A stretch of DNA of 64,000 nt, from contig CM063106.1 in assembly GCA_031841125.1 (NCBI GenBank), positions 16,492,001 to 16,556,000 on the forward strand. Reading direction: 5' to 3'. The translations under genes and the position numbers were made by a program. Within the stretch, counting starts at the first letter, position 1; the number at the start of each line of letters is the position of its first letter. Below are positions 1 to 12,150 of this stretch, piece after piece. Under the pieces are notes generated by a model. It had not been told where the DNA came from. It made no database searches and saw only the letters and a program-made list of their open reading frames with translations. The stretch is from Acanthococcus lagerstroemiae. Its lineage: Eukaryota; Arthropoda; Insecta; Hemiptera; Eriococcidae.

Positions 1-448
1 CGAATACACACGTACATCTGTGCCGCACTCGCCGAAACCAGTTTACTTTATTATACACACTAATTTGTTCTCTTTCATCTGTTGGTATGATATACACTCG
101 GGCGGATAATTGTCGCACTAATGATATGCAACTTAATGCAGTTTCACACACAGGCTCACAAATACACTCACGTGCTCGAATATGCGTGAACTGCAATCTT
201 TCAAGAATTTTACTTTGAGAACATTTTTCTAACTCAGATTACTGAAGCGGGAGTGGGTCGCATAAGGGCATTGTCTTGTTGAATATACCAGTTCTAAAAT
301 CGTGTATATTTCGTTAGAAATTTCAAATAATCAAAGATAGAGTGGCAGGCCAGTAACCAGACAGAGACGGAAGGCTAATAAAGCATTGGTCCCAGACAAT
401 TTTCCCGAGTATGTTTGATACTTTGTACAAATAGACATTGCGCTCCCT
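1..448. other. No recognisable feature
   Basis: AT-rich sequence with scattered short CA-type words near the left edge (cacacac, acactcacg). I see no coding, RNA or mobile-element signal here. Confidence 0.5.
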
Positions 449-663
449 CTTTTCTAATTTCAGTCTCAACTCGAGCCCTGGAATCCGCCCTTTCGAGCAT
501 TACTTCAGAGACGTCAGGGAGGCTGTTAGGGCTGTCATAGCCGTCTCTCGTCTTGCCGAAAAACCGGCCTAGGTCGAAATGTAGCGAGTCGCTACGTGGG
601 CTCGAACCCGGGACCTCCGAATTCCAAGGCCAGTGCGCTATCCACTCGGCCAATCAGACCCCC
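449..663 (-). mobile_element. tRNA-derived SINE, family A, copy 1
   Basis: On the minus strand the head reads GGTCTGATTGGCCGAGTGG, a class II (Leu/Ser-like) tRNA 5' part containing an A box (rc of about 642-652). It is followed by a B box GGTTCGAGCCC (rc of about 597-610), the right spacing for an internal RNA polymerase III promoter. Downstream is a non-tRNA body shared at high identity with the copy at 47323-47538 on the plus strand (CGACCTAGGCCG, TTTTTCGGCAAGA, GACAGCCCTAACA, CTCGAAAG.GCGGATTCCA). The 3' end reads TTAGAAAAGAG. I could not find a target duplication for this copy. The frame at 375-653 is an artefact of the SINE. Confidence 0.85.
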
Positions 664-3600
664 TATTAAAAATGCCACGTAGAAATCCGTTCAACAGCTT
701 AATTATCGTTTGGAAGTTTCTAGAAACTATTAGCCACCAAATTAACGCATCATGAAAATTTCTTTAACCCTCCAGTTGAAATATTTGCAACAGTGAAGAA
801 TTATTTTTTCTGTTTCTTGTTACGAAGAATATTGCCTGAATTTCTCTTCTCCCATTTGTATTTCGCATTGCTTGTATCATTTTCGTGTTGTTTAGTTTCA
901 AAAAATTTCGCTTTGTCGCATCCTCTTCTACATTCTGAATTTAAAACCTGCACTTATTTTCGTTAATTTTCATTTGCCGAATAATTCTTTTTAAAAATCG
1001 CATTTCGGTCGGCCTTATGTAGCGAAGGGCCAATTTGGTCGCAATAACGGAGCCTCCTTTCCCCTGAAGAAATCGGCAAATTTTTTTGCTCGTATGCTTC
1101 TTTTAAAGTGTCATGTAGGCAAATTTATAGCAATTTAATAGTTTTTTTCAAAATAGTTTTTCTGGTTTGCGAGTGAGCGAGAAAATTTGTCCCTCTTCCC
1201 AAAAAATCTACCGCTGTTTGGTCGTTTTCAATTTTTAAGGTATTATCAATTTTCCATTTATGCAGGTTTATTCAGGCCTTGTTTTCTTTCGAATTTTGTT
1301 GGAGAAAGTCTCAGTCTCTACCCATACATTAGTTTGAGGTCCAAACCCATACTTTTACAGCCTAAGATTTAAAAAAAAAAAAATTTATGAAAGAAATCAG
1401 GGTCTTTATGACCCATTCGAGATTTGAAATTGATTGAAACGACATTTCTTACGATTAAAAGTTCAAATTAAATTTTCAACGGACCTGATGGGATTTATTG
1501 GATTTGAAATTTAAAATCATTTTCTTTAGTTTCTACATCTTTACTATAGCATTGACGTAATACCTGAATTTAGTTTGAAATCCGATTATTTTGAGTTTGG
1601 ACTCATTGCCAGCAGGGATGGATGAGAGAGGGAGCTGAGTCTTCTTAACTGGTGATAGGACCTCTGTAGATCTTCTGAAAACAAGGCTATTATACTCCCT
1701 ACCTCAGCTCCGACATCATTCCATTGAGAAAAATTGTAGGTATGTGAGAGTGATTAGAATTTTGTGGTGGGCAAGTTCCGACATTCAGCGATACGTACTC
1801 TTTTAGTGGAAATTCTGGCAACTTTTCCAGATTCTGCTAACAATTACTGAAATCCTACTAAATTTTGATGGGATTACAGTAATTGTAACCAGAATTTCGT
1901 AAATATGACCAAAGCTTCGTGAAAGTTACTTCAAATAGCAGAAATGTATTCAGTTATGCGTTAACAAAAATGTATCGTGCGGAGTGGGGGGAATAGGTTA
2001 AAATTTTAGAGGTAGAATAGCGACAAATCTACAAAATTCTACTCAAATTTCAGTTGATCAATCTTCTTATTTCAAGTAAAATTGAATTAATGTTTAGTTA
2101 ATTGCGAAATTTTCTCCAAATTTTAACTTGAAAAAAACAAAAAGCGAATTAGCTACATTTTACAAAAACTTTGGCTTGATAAAACAGGTCACGTCGATTC
2201 TACATTGCTAGTTGACGAGCTATAAAATTTTACTTTGCCCCTAGCTTGATGGGGGAGGGGGCGATAATATGAGAATATTGGAACATATTCCTCTCATTTA
2301 AGCCATTAAAGTTGCTTGTCTCTTTGAGAGCAAGTAATTCTTATTAAGAAACGAATCGAAATGAAAACTTTTTCGCCTTTTTTTTTTCTTTCTCTGAGAT
2401 CTTTTCTTCATAAAGATTTTTTTTTGTCATCAAATTACTGTTTTTAGACCCGTGCGGAATTTTGTTTTCTTCTGGCAGACAATGTGACTGCGTAACAGAA
2501 AAATGCTACTAGACATATTCTTCTTTTAGTCCATAAGCGCTACCTTGAGTAAAGGTAAGGTTCATGGGGACATGAGAGGGGGGGATCCATGTACTAAAAT
2601 AATGCCGAATATTCTTTCGCTCTTACAGCTTTTCCATTATTTCAGGAGAGAAGAAGTGTCTGAGCCCCCGTCCTCCAGTAATGCTTATGTTACAGACCCC
2701 TTCAGAATGCGACTGAACACTGGTGGTTTTTATCTGCCATTTTATAAGCCGCTGCATGAGGACATATTTTTCTTGTCAGCGTAGGTCCTCACTGTTGATT
2801 ACCACGCAGATCTGTAACCAGCATAAGGACACAAGGGGGTGGTGGTATAAATTTTCCTGCGTACATTTGCTCCTCAGTTTCCGAACCTTACTATGAGATT
2901 TGGTGATCAGTAGAGAAAGAGGTACACATGTGGTGCCCCATTTTGTTTTTGAGTGCTGGAGGTCACCGGTGACCTTCAATAATTGAACAAGTAAATAGTG
3001 GAATCGGTAGAGAAAACCCTTGCCCATAACCCCTTGGTATCAGATTTCATTTATCTCAATTACTTTTTGAGTAAGTTAGCTTTTCCCAAAAAGTGCGGAA
3101 ATAGACCTCCGAGATTTTTGGGTACAAATGTGGTAACCATAACATTTTTTTTTTCAACATTAAATAAACATAGTTTTATCGCGGAAAATGAAATTTATTT
3201 CGATTACAAGTAAAAGTGCAGCATACGTTTTACAAGCCTTCTTTGAGCTCATTTTTTCTCGCCCGTACATCTTTAATCGCACGAATCATACATAGAGCAG
3301 TATCTACAAAATACCAAACTAATAGAATCTGTTTAATGCAAGATTTACTTAATTATAAGATGGATGTAGCCGTCAGACATTAATTTTACAAAAATATTGA
3401 GAGGAAAAAAAAAACATTCCTCTTTCGAAAATACTGTACTCCGGTTTCTTTCAATTCAAAATTATATATTTTATACAAAGGTGAATAACATTTAAAAAAA
3501 TTCTAAAACTATTAAAAAGTGAAAAACTTGAATAACAATCCCATGGCCATAGAAATTTAGGTAGTTTTGGCATAGGATGTCATTTCTAGATGTACTCATC

Positions 3601-5670
3601 ACATTCTTGCCGCCACCGCGTTTTGGCAGCGCTTGGTTATTCCCGTAGCATGTGGTACCACATTACCCGCAGGGTACCGCATTTATACCTCTCCCCAGGC
3701 CCGTAGCCAGACTATGATTCTTGAGGGGGCAAATGATATAGTGGAGAGGGCAAACTATGTTTTGAAAATTTATCAAAATCAAGTACGTAGGTGCATAATA
3801 TACAGATTTGTACAGGATGTCTCTTTTCCAATGACCCTCTCCACCTAGTAAGTAGGCAACCTACCCCGACAATATTGATAGTTCCATGACATTGCTTGAT
3901 CAGAGAAAACATTCTTTCGAAAACATGAAATATCGGACATGCTCCTTTTTTCATGCATGCATAAGACATTCGGGAATATACCCAAATTGCTTTTTTCAAT
4001 AGTAGGTGGGTGGGGGGAGGGGGTCAGATATTTTAATTCTTCCTAAATAATATATGTTTTTTGTTAACTGATGTAAACATTATGGAATATCAACAAGGTC
4101 GGAGGAAGACGAATCAAATTTTAAAAAAAGAAGGAAAGAACGAAAGATATGAAACTGCTTTAATTTCTTTAATATCGTCAACTGATTGAAATTTTCTGTA
4201 AGTCAACGTGAAAAAAAAGAAGAAAATATCGGCGTTTTAGTCTTTATTTTTTCAATTTGGCCAACTGATATCCCATATCTCCAACTTTTTCCAACTGAGG
4301 GCGATTTTATCAGAAAACAAAGAGTTAAAAGAGTCGCTCGCTCCTGTTTGGTTTAACAGTCACTATGTTGTATATTTGTAGGTGAAAGGATGATGCTATT
4401 TTGAAAGTTACAATATTTCTTGTGCATAAAAGATGAAACGTCAAATCTTTTCCAAAATAACGCTGTACTGAAACTGCCTCACTGACAACTGTTCTTAGTG
4501 AAAACGATTTTACACGTATGTTGTGCATAAGTGGGTTGTGCCGAGTCAGAGATCACCTAAATCAGGATTACTTTCAATTGTATACATGAACACTTCCTGA
4601 AGACTTGGGGGAAAAGTATTTTGTCCTATCCGATGCTATCACCTTATTTATACGTAATTTTATGCTTGCTGAGAAACTAATACGAAGAATATAGAAAGCA
4701 ATTCAGGAGAAAATTGTGATACGACTTCTGTATTGTAGCCCAACCTGAATGCAAAACAAGAGCTGTTTTTCCCAAGGGAAGGGGTGATCACTTGTTGGGT
4801 CTGCAAACAAATAAGCATCAGCTATCTCTCATATTCAGTGAAATGTACACTGGTATTGTTGCGTAGTGACGGCACTACACCGAGCTCAATCTACTTCAAG
4901 TCATTTTTGAGATTTTAATTTTGTTTTTCTTCTTTAAATTCAGGGTCAAATTTTAAGACTGGTAGTTCTAAAGACAATAGAATTTCTGAAATCAATGTTG
5001 GAAACGGCAAATATTTTTATTGCTGATTTGATGTAGTGCCTGTATATGACCACTTTATTTCTACAATCTGACAGCTATTACAATGTACAGCACTTTACAG
5101 CGTTATAAATATTATCCTTCACAGTTTTAGCATGTCAAAAACATATCCGTGTAAGTTGTTAATGTCATCGGCAGCGCACTCGTGTTGTTTACAAAGTTCA
5201 AGCATGTATGAACATATGTATATACAAGTAAGTAGCTTTTAAGAATACGCGCTTATAACATGTTTTTTTACACTTTAAAACTCTTAACTCCTCCCTCAAA
5301 AAGGGAAACGTTATTGTCCGCCAATCACGTTTGTCCATTAGACTCAACTTACCTAGAGAGGTCTGATTATTCAAAGCTTCCGTGGGCGTGTCTGCGAGGT
5401 GTGCCGAGTGTGCTTGAGCATACTCTACTTTTTCTAGAATTTTCTTTTCCTCCACTAATATAGTCACGATAATATGAAATATTATTCATTTTTCATTTTC
5501 ATTAAAAATTAGAGCTAATCCTTGGTCAAATTTGGAATTCGCCAAAGTTGCAACACTGACTATCGAAAATATAGGCTGTCGGCTTGGAGCGTTCTTTTCC
5601 TACCTATCAGCAGGAGTGAACAAAATCACTAAACTTCCGACTCTAATTACAAATTACTGATTATTTTTTT
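664..5670. other. AT-rich intronic spacer without recognised features
   Basis: Many A and T runs (for example 1371-1383, 2380-2393, 3406-3416), no open frame above about 95 codons, and no matching repeat elsewhere in the window. GT-rich and G-rich patches (2232-2261, 4005-4024) and the phrase AGGCCCGTAGCCAGA at 3698-3712 resemble ends of hAT-type MITEs, but I found no partner end. Treated as decayed repeat and neutral intron. Confidence 0.45.
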
Positions 5671-5679
5671 GAACTGAAT

Positions 5680-5850
5680 CACGGATGAGGGATACGGGCA
5701 TCAAAAGTGATCCGAATCACGAATCTCGGATCATTTTTTTCATTGTTCTTTTCCAGTGTTTTGATCCGAATCGCGATGTATGGTCATTTAAGGTTCGTAT
5801 ACAACTTCAAAATAGATTTGATCGGAATCACGGATCACTGGTCGATCAAG
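5680..5850. repeat. Degenerate cluster of GATCCGAATCACGGATC words
   Basis: Variants of GATCCGAATCACG and its complement CGTGATTCGGATC recur four to five times (near 5677, 5711, 5736, 5763, 5820), separated by T-rich spacers. The word is nearly self-complementary (GATCCG and CGGATC flank a short centre). It could be a decayed simple repeat or a cluster of binding sites; I cannot tell which. Confidence 0.4.
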
Positions 5851-5859
5851 AGACAAATT

Positions 5860-8189
5860 AACTTATGACGCTGTATCCATTATCACCCATCACAGTAATG
5901 TCACTGCTTTAAGCTGCAGCCTGTATTTCGTAGAAAAATGTACCTACACAACTTTTTAACGCATAACTTCCCATAAGAAACAATCACATCTTGTTCGGAA
6001 TCAAATATTTAAAAAATGAAAAAAATTATGGAATGTAAACTCGATTTTCGTAAACTAGAAACTTCCAACTTCAATTTAAGCAATTCTATCTCAATTTTTT
6101 ATGATACCATAAATAAACTGAACACTTCTAGAGTTCGCTTTCTCAATACCTGTGTTATCACTATAGTCACTATTTGTGTCCGCGGTAATTTTGTAGTAAG
6201 TAAAATAATCATTGGAAGTACGCTTACATAGAACCTGTATCCTAGCAATGGTTGCAATCGGGTACAAAACAATTCACCATTATTATGTGAAAGTTTTAAG
6301 AAAAGCAAAATATTAGCCGCGTAAATTATTACAAATTGAAGTTCGAAGTAGCGAACTATTAATTTTCTTAAAACTTGAATCGAATGCAAAAATTTAAATG
6401 CAATACTAGGAATGCCGGATGGTAAGTATTTGAAACAGCCGAGAGAAGAAAAGAAATCCCCTCCTTTAGGCATGGCCCCACCACATACTTATATGAACTT
6501 TTAGCACATCCTACTCAGAAGGTCCAGACACGCTTATGAAAGCTTTTGAGCCTCCAATAGCGCATGAACATAGTGTCTGGGCCAGATATGTGGTTAAACT
6601 GATAAGTTGAAACGATCTCAACTCATAATTGGAACTTTCCCTAGTTGGCAACAAACTTATCGTTTAGACCATTTTCATATTTCTCATACATACCTTACTT
6701 GCCTTTGTTACAGGACGGTTACTTGCGACTGGGTTCTTCCACTCTCAATAAACGAACTCAAACACGGGCCAAAACGAATACAGTTATGATACGAGTTCTG
6801 TTCGGTTTTCGTACGCTCAGAGATGTGGTTCAGTGGTCCACCGCCAAAAAAGATGATAAAGCTGTCATCACTGCGCATACAGAGTTCACCTCGAGTGTAT
6901 TTCCGAATTTCAGTATCCTTGTTCATATTATGCTGACATTTCTCCATTTATCATTCACCCGGACTGAGGGTGCTGAAGACAAACACTACACATGCTAGTG
7001 CCTCATCGCTACAAGAATATGCCTATAGTGTAGCACATTTACATCGAAGGGACACTTTTAGCGTGACATGATGATCTAGAAACCATGCTGAAATTATACT
7101 AACGCAGTCCAGGTGGTCTGTAACCGCCGCGAGAATGCCAAACACACAGACATGCGAGCACGTTTCAAATCAATTTTTTCGATTTATCAGGTGCACATGT
7201 CCGGCACTTCGCCTCCGCCCTACCTTGTCACATGTTATAGACTCATCAACGAACAGCAAACGGAAGGCTACCGAGGCAATCAGAGTCACGAGTTTCGCCA
7301 ATACATGTACATAAGAGTGAGACGGAGAAATAAAACAAGAGCGTACGTATTCAGATGCAGGAAAAAACTGCCAGCCTCCCTTCAATTTAAGATATATAGA
7401 AAAAAAAAGGAATATGTAAACGGACTAAAAAAATGCCTGAAACCAGTTTTAACTATTTTTTAAATCTCGTTAATAACGCTGACTAATCAGCATAATAAAT
7501 ATCTGAATGCAGTGTACGTATGTGTGTACTTTCAAAAGTGATTTTACAAGTTCGCTAACCGACGACTAATAATCATAAAATATTTGTTTAGTCGGCGCGA
7601 AAAGATGAAAGGCGACACAAGAAATCGAGTTCGTTCAAAAGAAATTGATTCAGCTTTATGTTATATAAACGGCGTATGCAGTATAAGTACCTATATGTAT
7701 ACCTACTGCAGTCGACTATACGATGTACTCTCTGGCATACCTACTCGTCGCCAGTGTGTGAGAATATCCGAACGATTGTCCTATCGATGGTAATGGTGCC
7801 GACATGTTCGGTTTAATGCATGAATAAACGAAAGGTGTATACCTAAACAATGCTTCGTAAAATTTCGCCGGCGCTGGGGGTGCGCGGGATGCTTGTAACA
7901 ACGATCAGCTCGAAGCAAGCAACGATAAACGGGGCAACTTGAACCATCCTTGCAGAGAAAAATCTGAATTCAAAACGCTTTAAAAACATTTGATCAGTGA
8001 GATAATCTGGCGCTGAGAAAACAAACTTACTCGATCATGGCGAGAGTAATTTTGAACAATAAAGAGATCAAAATGCTGGAAATATGAAAGTTACGAGCTT
8101 TCAGTTTAGTAACTCAGGAACCTGCATTTTCGTAGTTGAAGTATTATGATATTGATATTGAAAATTAAGAGAAATACTATTCTGAGGGA
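5860..8189. other. Intronic spacer; 7100-7930 is repeat-poor
   Basis: No coding sequence recognised. Between about 7100 and 7930 the base composition is more even and CpG and E-box-like words appear (CAGGTG and CACATG near 7190-7200, CACATG near 7229). This part shares nothing with other copies in the window, so it could be a conserved non-coding block. That is inference; only a cross-species alignment would tell. Confidence 0.3.
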
Positions 8190-8195
8190 AAAACT

Positions 8196-8447
8196 GTAGG
8201 GTGTGTCACCACCAGATCAGAAAGTTTGGTACTATGCGATGACACTGTGTGACAGCTTACTAACACGTGGCTAATAAGCGAACTGCGGCTGCAGACTCTT
8301 CGGTACAGAGAAAGAAAACACGAACGCAACAAACCGTGGGGAAAGCAATGGCAAACTACCCCGACTAACCCTGCTTAAGACAGTCGCGCGCCAGAAACCG
8401 CGGTCGCCAACGTCCAGCATCGGATACAGTACCCGAAGAAGAAGAAG
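8196..8447 (+). mobile_element. SINE family B, 3' two-thirds, ending in a GAA tail
   Basis: The sequence aligns with the 3' part of the SINE on the minus strand at 58016-58479. Shared words are ACCAGA(T/A)CAGA, GCTTACTAAC or GCTTACTCAAC, TAAGCGAACTGC, GGAAAGCA.TGG, AACTACCCCGACTAACC and CAGAAACCGCG. This copy lacks the tRNA-like head and ends in GAAGAAGAAGAAG at 8434-8447, which looks like a simple-repeat 3' tail. The domain GGGGAAAGCAATGGCAAACT recalls the conserved 3' domain of SINEs mobilised by RTE-type LINEs (inference). Confidence 0.7.
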
Positions 8448-8503
8448 TGAAAACTACAAATTAGATTATTTAACTAGTAGCGCGCTCGCTATTCACTAAT
8501 CAG

Positions 8504-9300
8504 TAAAGCAATTATTTTTATGATATTGCATATTTTTTCCTGCTGCACTAGATACCGCATATCACAATTTTCTTTGCGTTTCGTGTAATTCTATGACGAA
8601 TGGTGAAATTTTATAGCGCATATTTTGGGTATAAATGCTTAGAAACGCTTATTTTAGCCAAAAAACGTCAAAATAGCGCTTATTTTGAGCTTTTTTCAGG
8701 TCATTACAACTTTCTTGAGAAAAAACGGCAAAAATCAGCCAACAAAATGAAAAAAAAAATTGAAATGTTTGATTTTGATTTAAAAAAAAAAAAATGAAAA
8801 CAAACTGAATGATTTTATCTGTGACTTCAAATGTGAGTGGTTGGTACAATTATCGTTTCGAAAGATATGTCGCCAGCAGGGCTACTCAATTTTCGATATG
8901 CACCGTTAGTATCTTGTGACGTAGGGGGTCCTTCAGTATGCTGAAAAATTTCCTTCGGGATAACCGGCGATCATTTTTAATCGATAATTTGAAAGAGCAT
9001 ATGGTGATACCTGCATATTTTAAAGCATAAGTTGAATGAAAAATTAAAGACGATGAGTCGATGAATTTGTATTTTCGAAAAAAATAAATGTTCAATGGTT
9101 TTTTGTTCTTTTATTGTAGGTTCTTTGATAGCGCTTTGAAAATACCTATATTTTGATACCCATAACGGTACAGTTTTATAGTGCTTTTTCTGTTTTTTTC
9201 AGGTTTTTAGCGCATATAAATGATTTTTTAAAAATAGATTTTAACCGCTTATTATAAGCGCTTATTTTGATGTTTTTAGCGCATAAAAATAATTGCCCTA
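8504..9300. mobile_element. Non-autonomous hAT-type element (797 bp) with perfect 8-bp target duplication
   Basis: The target duplication CTAATCAG is present at 8496-8503 and 9301-9308. The left end reads TAAAGCAATTATTTTTATG and the right end is the complement of TAGGGCAATTATTTTTATG, giving a terminal inverted repeat of about 19 bases. The interior is T-rich with repeated words GCGCATATTTT, GCGCTTATTTT and AGCGCATAAA, shared with the element at 12151-12703. No transposase is present, and the open frames inside are low-complexity. The 8-bp duplication and TAGGG-type ends fit hAT. Confidence 0.85.
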
Positions 9301-9416
9301 CTAATCAGCAATCAAATGAGCACCAACAAGAGATAACACGAACAATTGATGAATTAAAATGAAAATGGACATTCAGTATTCATACTTTCAACTAATGCCG
9401 AGTCATTTTTCTCTTA

Positions 9417-10090
9417 TATCGCTTTCCAACCACCAAACTATCCCTTGAAACACAGTCAACATACAAATGGAACACTCTGTCTTTTCTTACATTACACTGT
9501 AATCAAATCTGATGTACATTTTGATAAAGAATTTGAGTTATCACACCAACATCGAATTTTAGATAAAATTCTGTGTCAAAATCGATGCACATTTTGATCT
9601 AAACGTCGAATTTGATACAGAGGTTGTGTTATTCCACCGATATTAACTCTATCGCTTTCCAATACCCAAACTATCCCTTGAAACATAGTCAATATAAAAA
9701 TCAAACACTCCATCTTTTCTTACATTACACTGTGTTCAAATCTGACGTAGATGTTGATAAAGAAGTAGAGTTATCCCACCTACATAGACTTTTAGATAGA
9801 ATTCTATGTCAAAATCAATGCACAGTTCGATCTAAGAGTCGAATTTGATACGGAGGTTGAATTATCCCGCCGATATTGACTCTATCACTTTCCAACACCC
9901 AAACTGTCCATGAAACCCAGTCAATACAAAAATCAAACACTCCGTATTTTCTTACATTACACTGTGATCAAATCTGATGTTGATTTCGATAATAAAGTTG
10001 AGTTATCTCGCCAACATCGACTTTTAGATAGAATTCTATGTCAAAATCGATGCACAGTTCGATCTAACAGTGGACGTCATCCTCGGAAAC
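9417..10090. repeat. Tandem array, period 233 bp, about 2.9 copies
   Basis: The start word TATCGCTTTCCAA (third copy TATCACTTTCCAA) occurs at 9417, 9650 and 9883, exactly 233 bases apart. Each unit carries TTTTCTTACATTACACTGT, a GATGT...GTTGATAAAGAA stretch and AAAATCGATGCACA. Identity between units is roughly 80 percent by eye. Open frames at 9612-9848 and 9910-10107 are the same reading frame repeated by the array and are not genes. Confidence 0.85.
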
Positions 10091-10290
10091 TCAATGTCTA
10101 CATCTAATTCTGCGTGGAATTCAATCACAATGATGTGTTGAAAATGTGACATATTTGGAGCGTAGACATTTGTTTTAAGAGATGCTCTAGCTCTGCATCC
10201 AAACTGTGGGTCATATTGTGAAACTTAGGAAATATCAGGATACGTCATAACATCATGGTACATTATGCTAATAGAACGTGAACAAAGCTG
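9989..10290 (+). repeat. Dispersed repeat, copy 1 (3' part overlaps the 233-bp array)
   Basis: About 300 bases match 11385-11696: ATGTCAAAATCGATGCACA, TGGAATTCAATCACAATG, TAACATCATGG.ACA, GCTAATA.AA.GTGAACA. The 233-bp units are therefore the left part of a longer element whose unique right part is seen twice in this window. Confidence 0.75.
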
Positions 10291-10299
10291 TCGCTTTTA

Positions 10300-11171
10300 G
10301 TATATTTTCTCAATGTACGGAACCGGCAGATGGTTATAAACGAAATTCTTTCAAAATAATAAGGAAGAACATAAATGAAACGAGCGAACAAACTTCTGAA
10401 AATCATACAAAAATCGACTCTTTTGTCAGCATTCAAAGTCCGCCTTCTCTTACGTTACATTATGATTAAATCTCTAATATAGGTATAGAAAAGTGCGAAG
10501 CGTTTCCCCCTATCTAAAGCATTTCCTCATATTCTGATGAAGGCCCAATCAGGGTAATTCCAAGTTAGGGGTGCGGTGTTCCGGGGCCAATTTTGCCTGC
10601 GTGCACCGCCATACGCCTCACCGTCATCTAAAAGTGTTTGTCTGTATGTTTGTTCAAGGTTGGCAGATGAACCGCAAAAGCTTACTTCCTGGACGTATTT
10701 GTAAGAACTCGGAATACGTTTTATAAAGAATTTCGGTACCCTTAGTAGAAGGGGGCCACAAAATTTTGCCTCCTCTGGACCCACTAATTTTTTTTCGTCT
10801 ATAGACGTTTCGAAAGTGTTTTACATTGAACTTTTTCACATTACGTTGAAATTTGGTAGCTGTAACTGCCTATTGTTAAGTGGCAGAAATCTGTAATCTT
10901 TATATAAAACTGTTTGTTTGTCACTGCCCCTTTTGGCGGATCCAGGGGCGTTAGAAATATGGCATCCACCCCTTTTGGTCATCACTGACTCTAAATTCAA
11001 AAACACGCAACTCTGCCGTGGGTCCCTCTTTCTTACTGTTCTGTGGAGATGCTGAGGGTGTTGATTGGAGGCGTTCGGCTTAGCGCTCACTGGTTTTCCT
11101 GGGGGTGGATCCGCGTTCTCCGGGGTCTTCTGTTTGTGGTGGGTCTAGGGGACTGCTATTCTGATATAAAA
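10300..11171. other. Intronic spacer with a short inverted repeat
   Basis: Contains a copy of the dispersed GCGTATGGCG repeat (10546-10628). It also holds a pair of inverted words, GGCGGATCCAGGGG (from 10934) and CTGGGGGTGGATCCGC (to 11114), resembling hAT MITE ends. No target duplication was found. Nothing coding. Confidence 0.35.
10546..10628 (-). repeat. Dispersed 80-bp repeat (GGCGTATGGCG family), copy 1
   Basis: Minus strand: GATGACGGTGAGGCGTATGG, then CGGTGCACGCA, then AATTGGCCCCGGAACACCG, then CACCCCTAACTTGGAATTAC. The same string of blocks is found at 18521-18583 (minus), 38240-38322 (minus) and 42057-42138 (plus). No terminal repeats and no tRNA boxes were recognised, so the class is unknown. 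Confidence 0.7.
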
Positions 11172-11384
11172 CCCAATGCGCAAAATCCCACCAGTTACCC
11201 GGGTAAGGGTAACCGAGAGTATCATATGAGTAACTTTTCCGCCGCGGGTAACAAGAGGATAACTAATTGCGTAGTATCCCGCCAGTTACCCGGGTAACTA
11301 AATGGGAACAAAGGTAATCTGAGGGTAACCCGAGGGTAACCCAAGGGTAACTGGGTAACTAGAGGGTAGCTGACAGCGCATCGG
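11172..11384 (+). mobile_element. GGGTAAC-rich inverted-repeat element, copy 1
   Basis: The ends are CCCAATGCGC at the left and GCGCATCGG at the right, an imperfect terminal inverted repeat shared with two other copies (18617-18908, 26852-27083). The interior is packed with GGGTAAC and GTTACCC. It includes the perfect 16-base palindrome AGTTACCCGGGTAACT at 11284-11299, and TAACTTTTCCGC as in copy 2. It abuts the second dispersed repeat directly at 11385, which suggests insertion into that repeat. Confidence 0.75.
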
Positions 11385-11696
11385 AAATTCGATACAAAAG
11401 TTGAGTTATCATACCGACATTGACTTTTGGATAGCATTCTACGTCAAAATCGATGCACAATTCGATCTGAAAGTTAACGTTGACTCAGAAACTCTATTTC
11501 TGAATCGAATTCTGCATGGAATTCAATCACAATGTCATGTCGAAAAAGTGATGTATTTGGCATGTATACATTTTTGTTTTGAGGGATAGCGCCATAGCTG
11601 TATATTCGAACAATGGGGCATATCGTGACATTTTGAAAGATCAGGAAACATTATAACATCATGGCACACTACGCTAATAAAATGTGAACACAGCTG
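11385..11696 (+). repeat. Dispersed repeat, copy 2
   Basis: Matches 9989-10290, beginning AATTCGATACAAAAGTTGAG and ending GTGAACACAGCTGT. Its left part is cut by the GGGTAAC element that ends at 11384. Confidence 0.75.
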
Positions 11697-11699
11697 TGT

Positions 11700-11985
11700 T
11701 TGAGCGCTATTCAAAGAAATCAGAGTCTAAACTAGTCGCACTGAATTTTAACTTCATGTTTTAATAAAACTTACTCCTCACACCCCACCCTCCGGTGGGC
11801 ATTATCTTTCAGTATCCTTCACTTTAGAGGAAGGAAATAATTAAGTTCTATAACTTAGATCAAAAACGAATCCCATCAAATATTCTGAATAAGTCTACAT
11901 CAGACTAGGTTAGTATTCATCAGTGCTCTATTATAAATAAATAATAAGACCCATTCAGATTAGGTTAGCATTCAAAGACTTATTC
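11700..11985. other. Intronic spacer, no feature
   Basis: AT-rich with TAAATAAATAATAAG near 11934. Nothing recognised. Confidence 0.4.
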
Positions 11986-12150
11986 ACGCCTCCTGAACTC
12001 TCAAAAGGACTATCAAACATTGCTGAAACTCATTCAGCCTCTGCTCAGAGACATTTTGACTCATTAAGACTGTGTTGTGACTTACTGACGGTTGTACAGG
12101 ACTCGGAAAAACTCATTCTGACTCTTGAGGGCTGCATACTTAGACATAAT
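11985..12150. repeat. Degenerate AAGACT-type minisatellite (array a, left part)
   Basis: Loosely repeated 12-14-base words such as GACTTATTCA, AACTCATTCAG and GACTCATTAAGAC. The same degenerate family makes longer arrays at 40855-41990 and 47960-48370. The array stops at a hAT MITE and related words in the opposite orientation continue at 13090-13330. Confidence 0.55.

Noticed and set aside
375..653. Possible tRNA gene with A and B boxes at 597-652 (minus)
   Set aside because: The same head with a shared non-tRNA body occurs at 47323-47538 with a target duplication, so it is a SINE and not a functional tRNA.
9612..10107. Two similar open frames sharing FLHYTV and LLDRILCQN
   Set aside because: Similarity comes from the 233-bp tandem repeat, not from a gene family.
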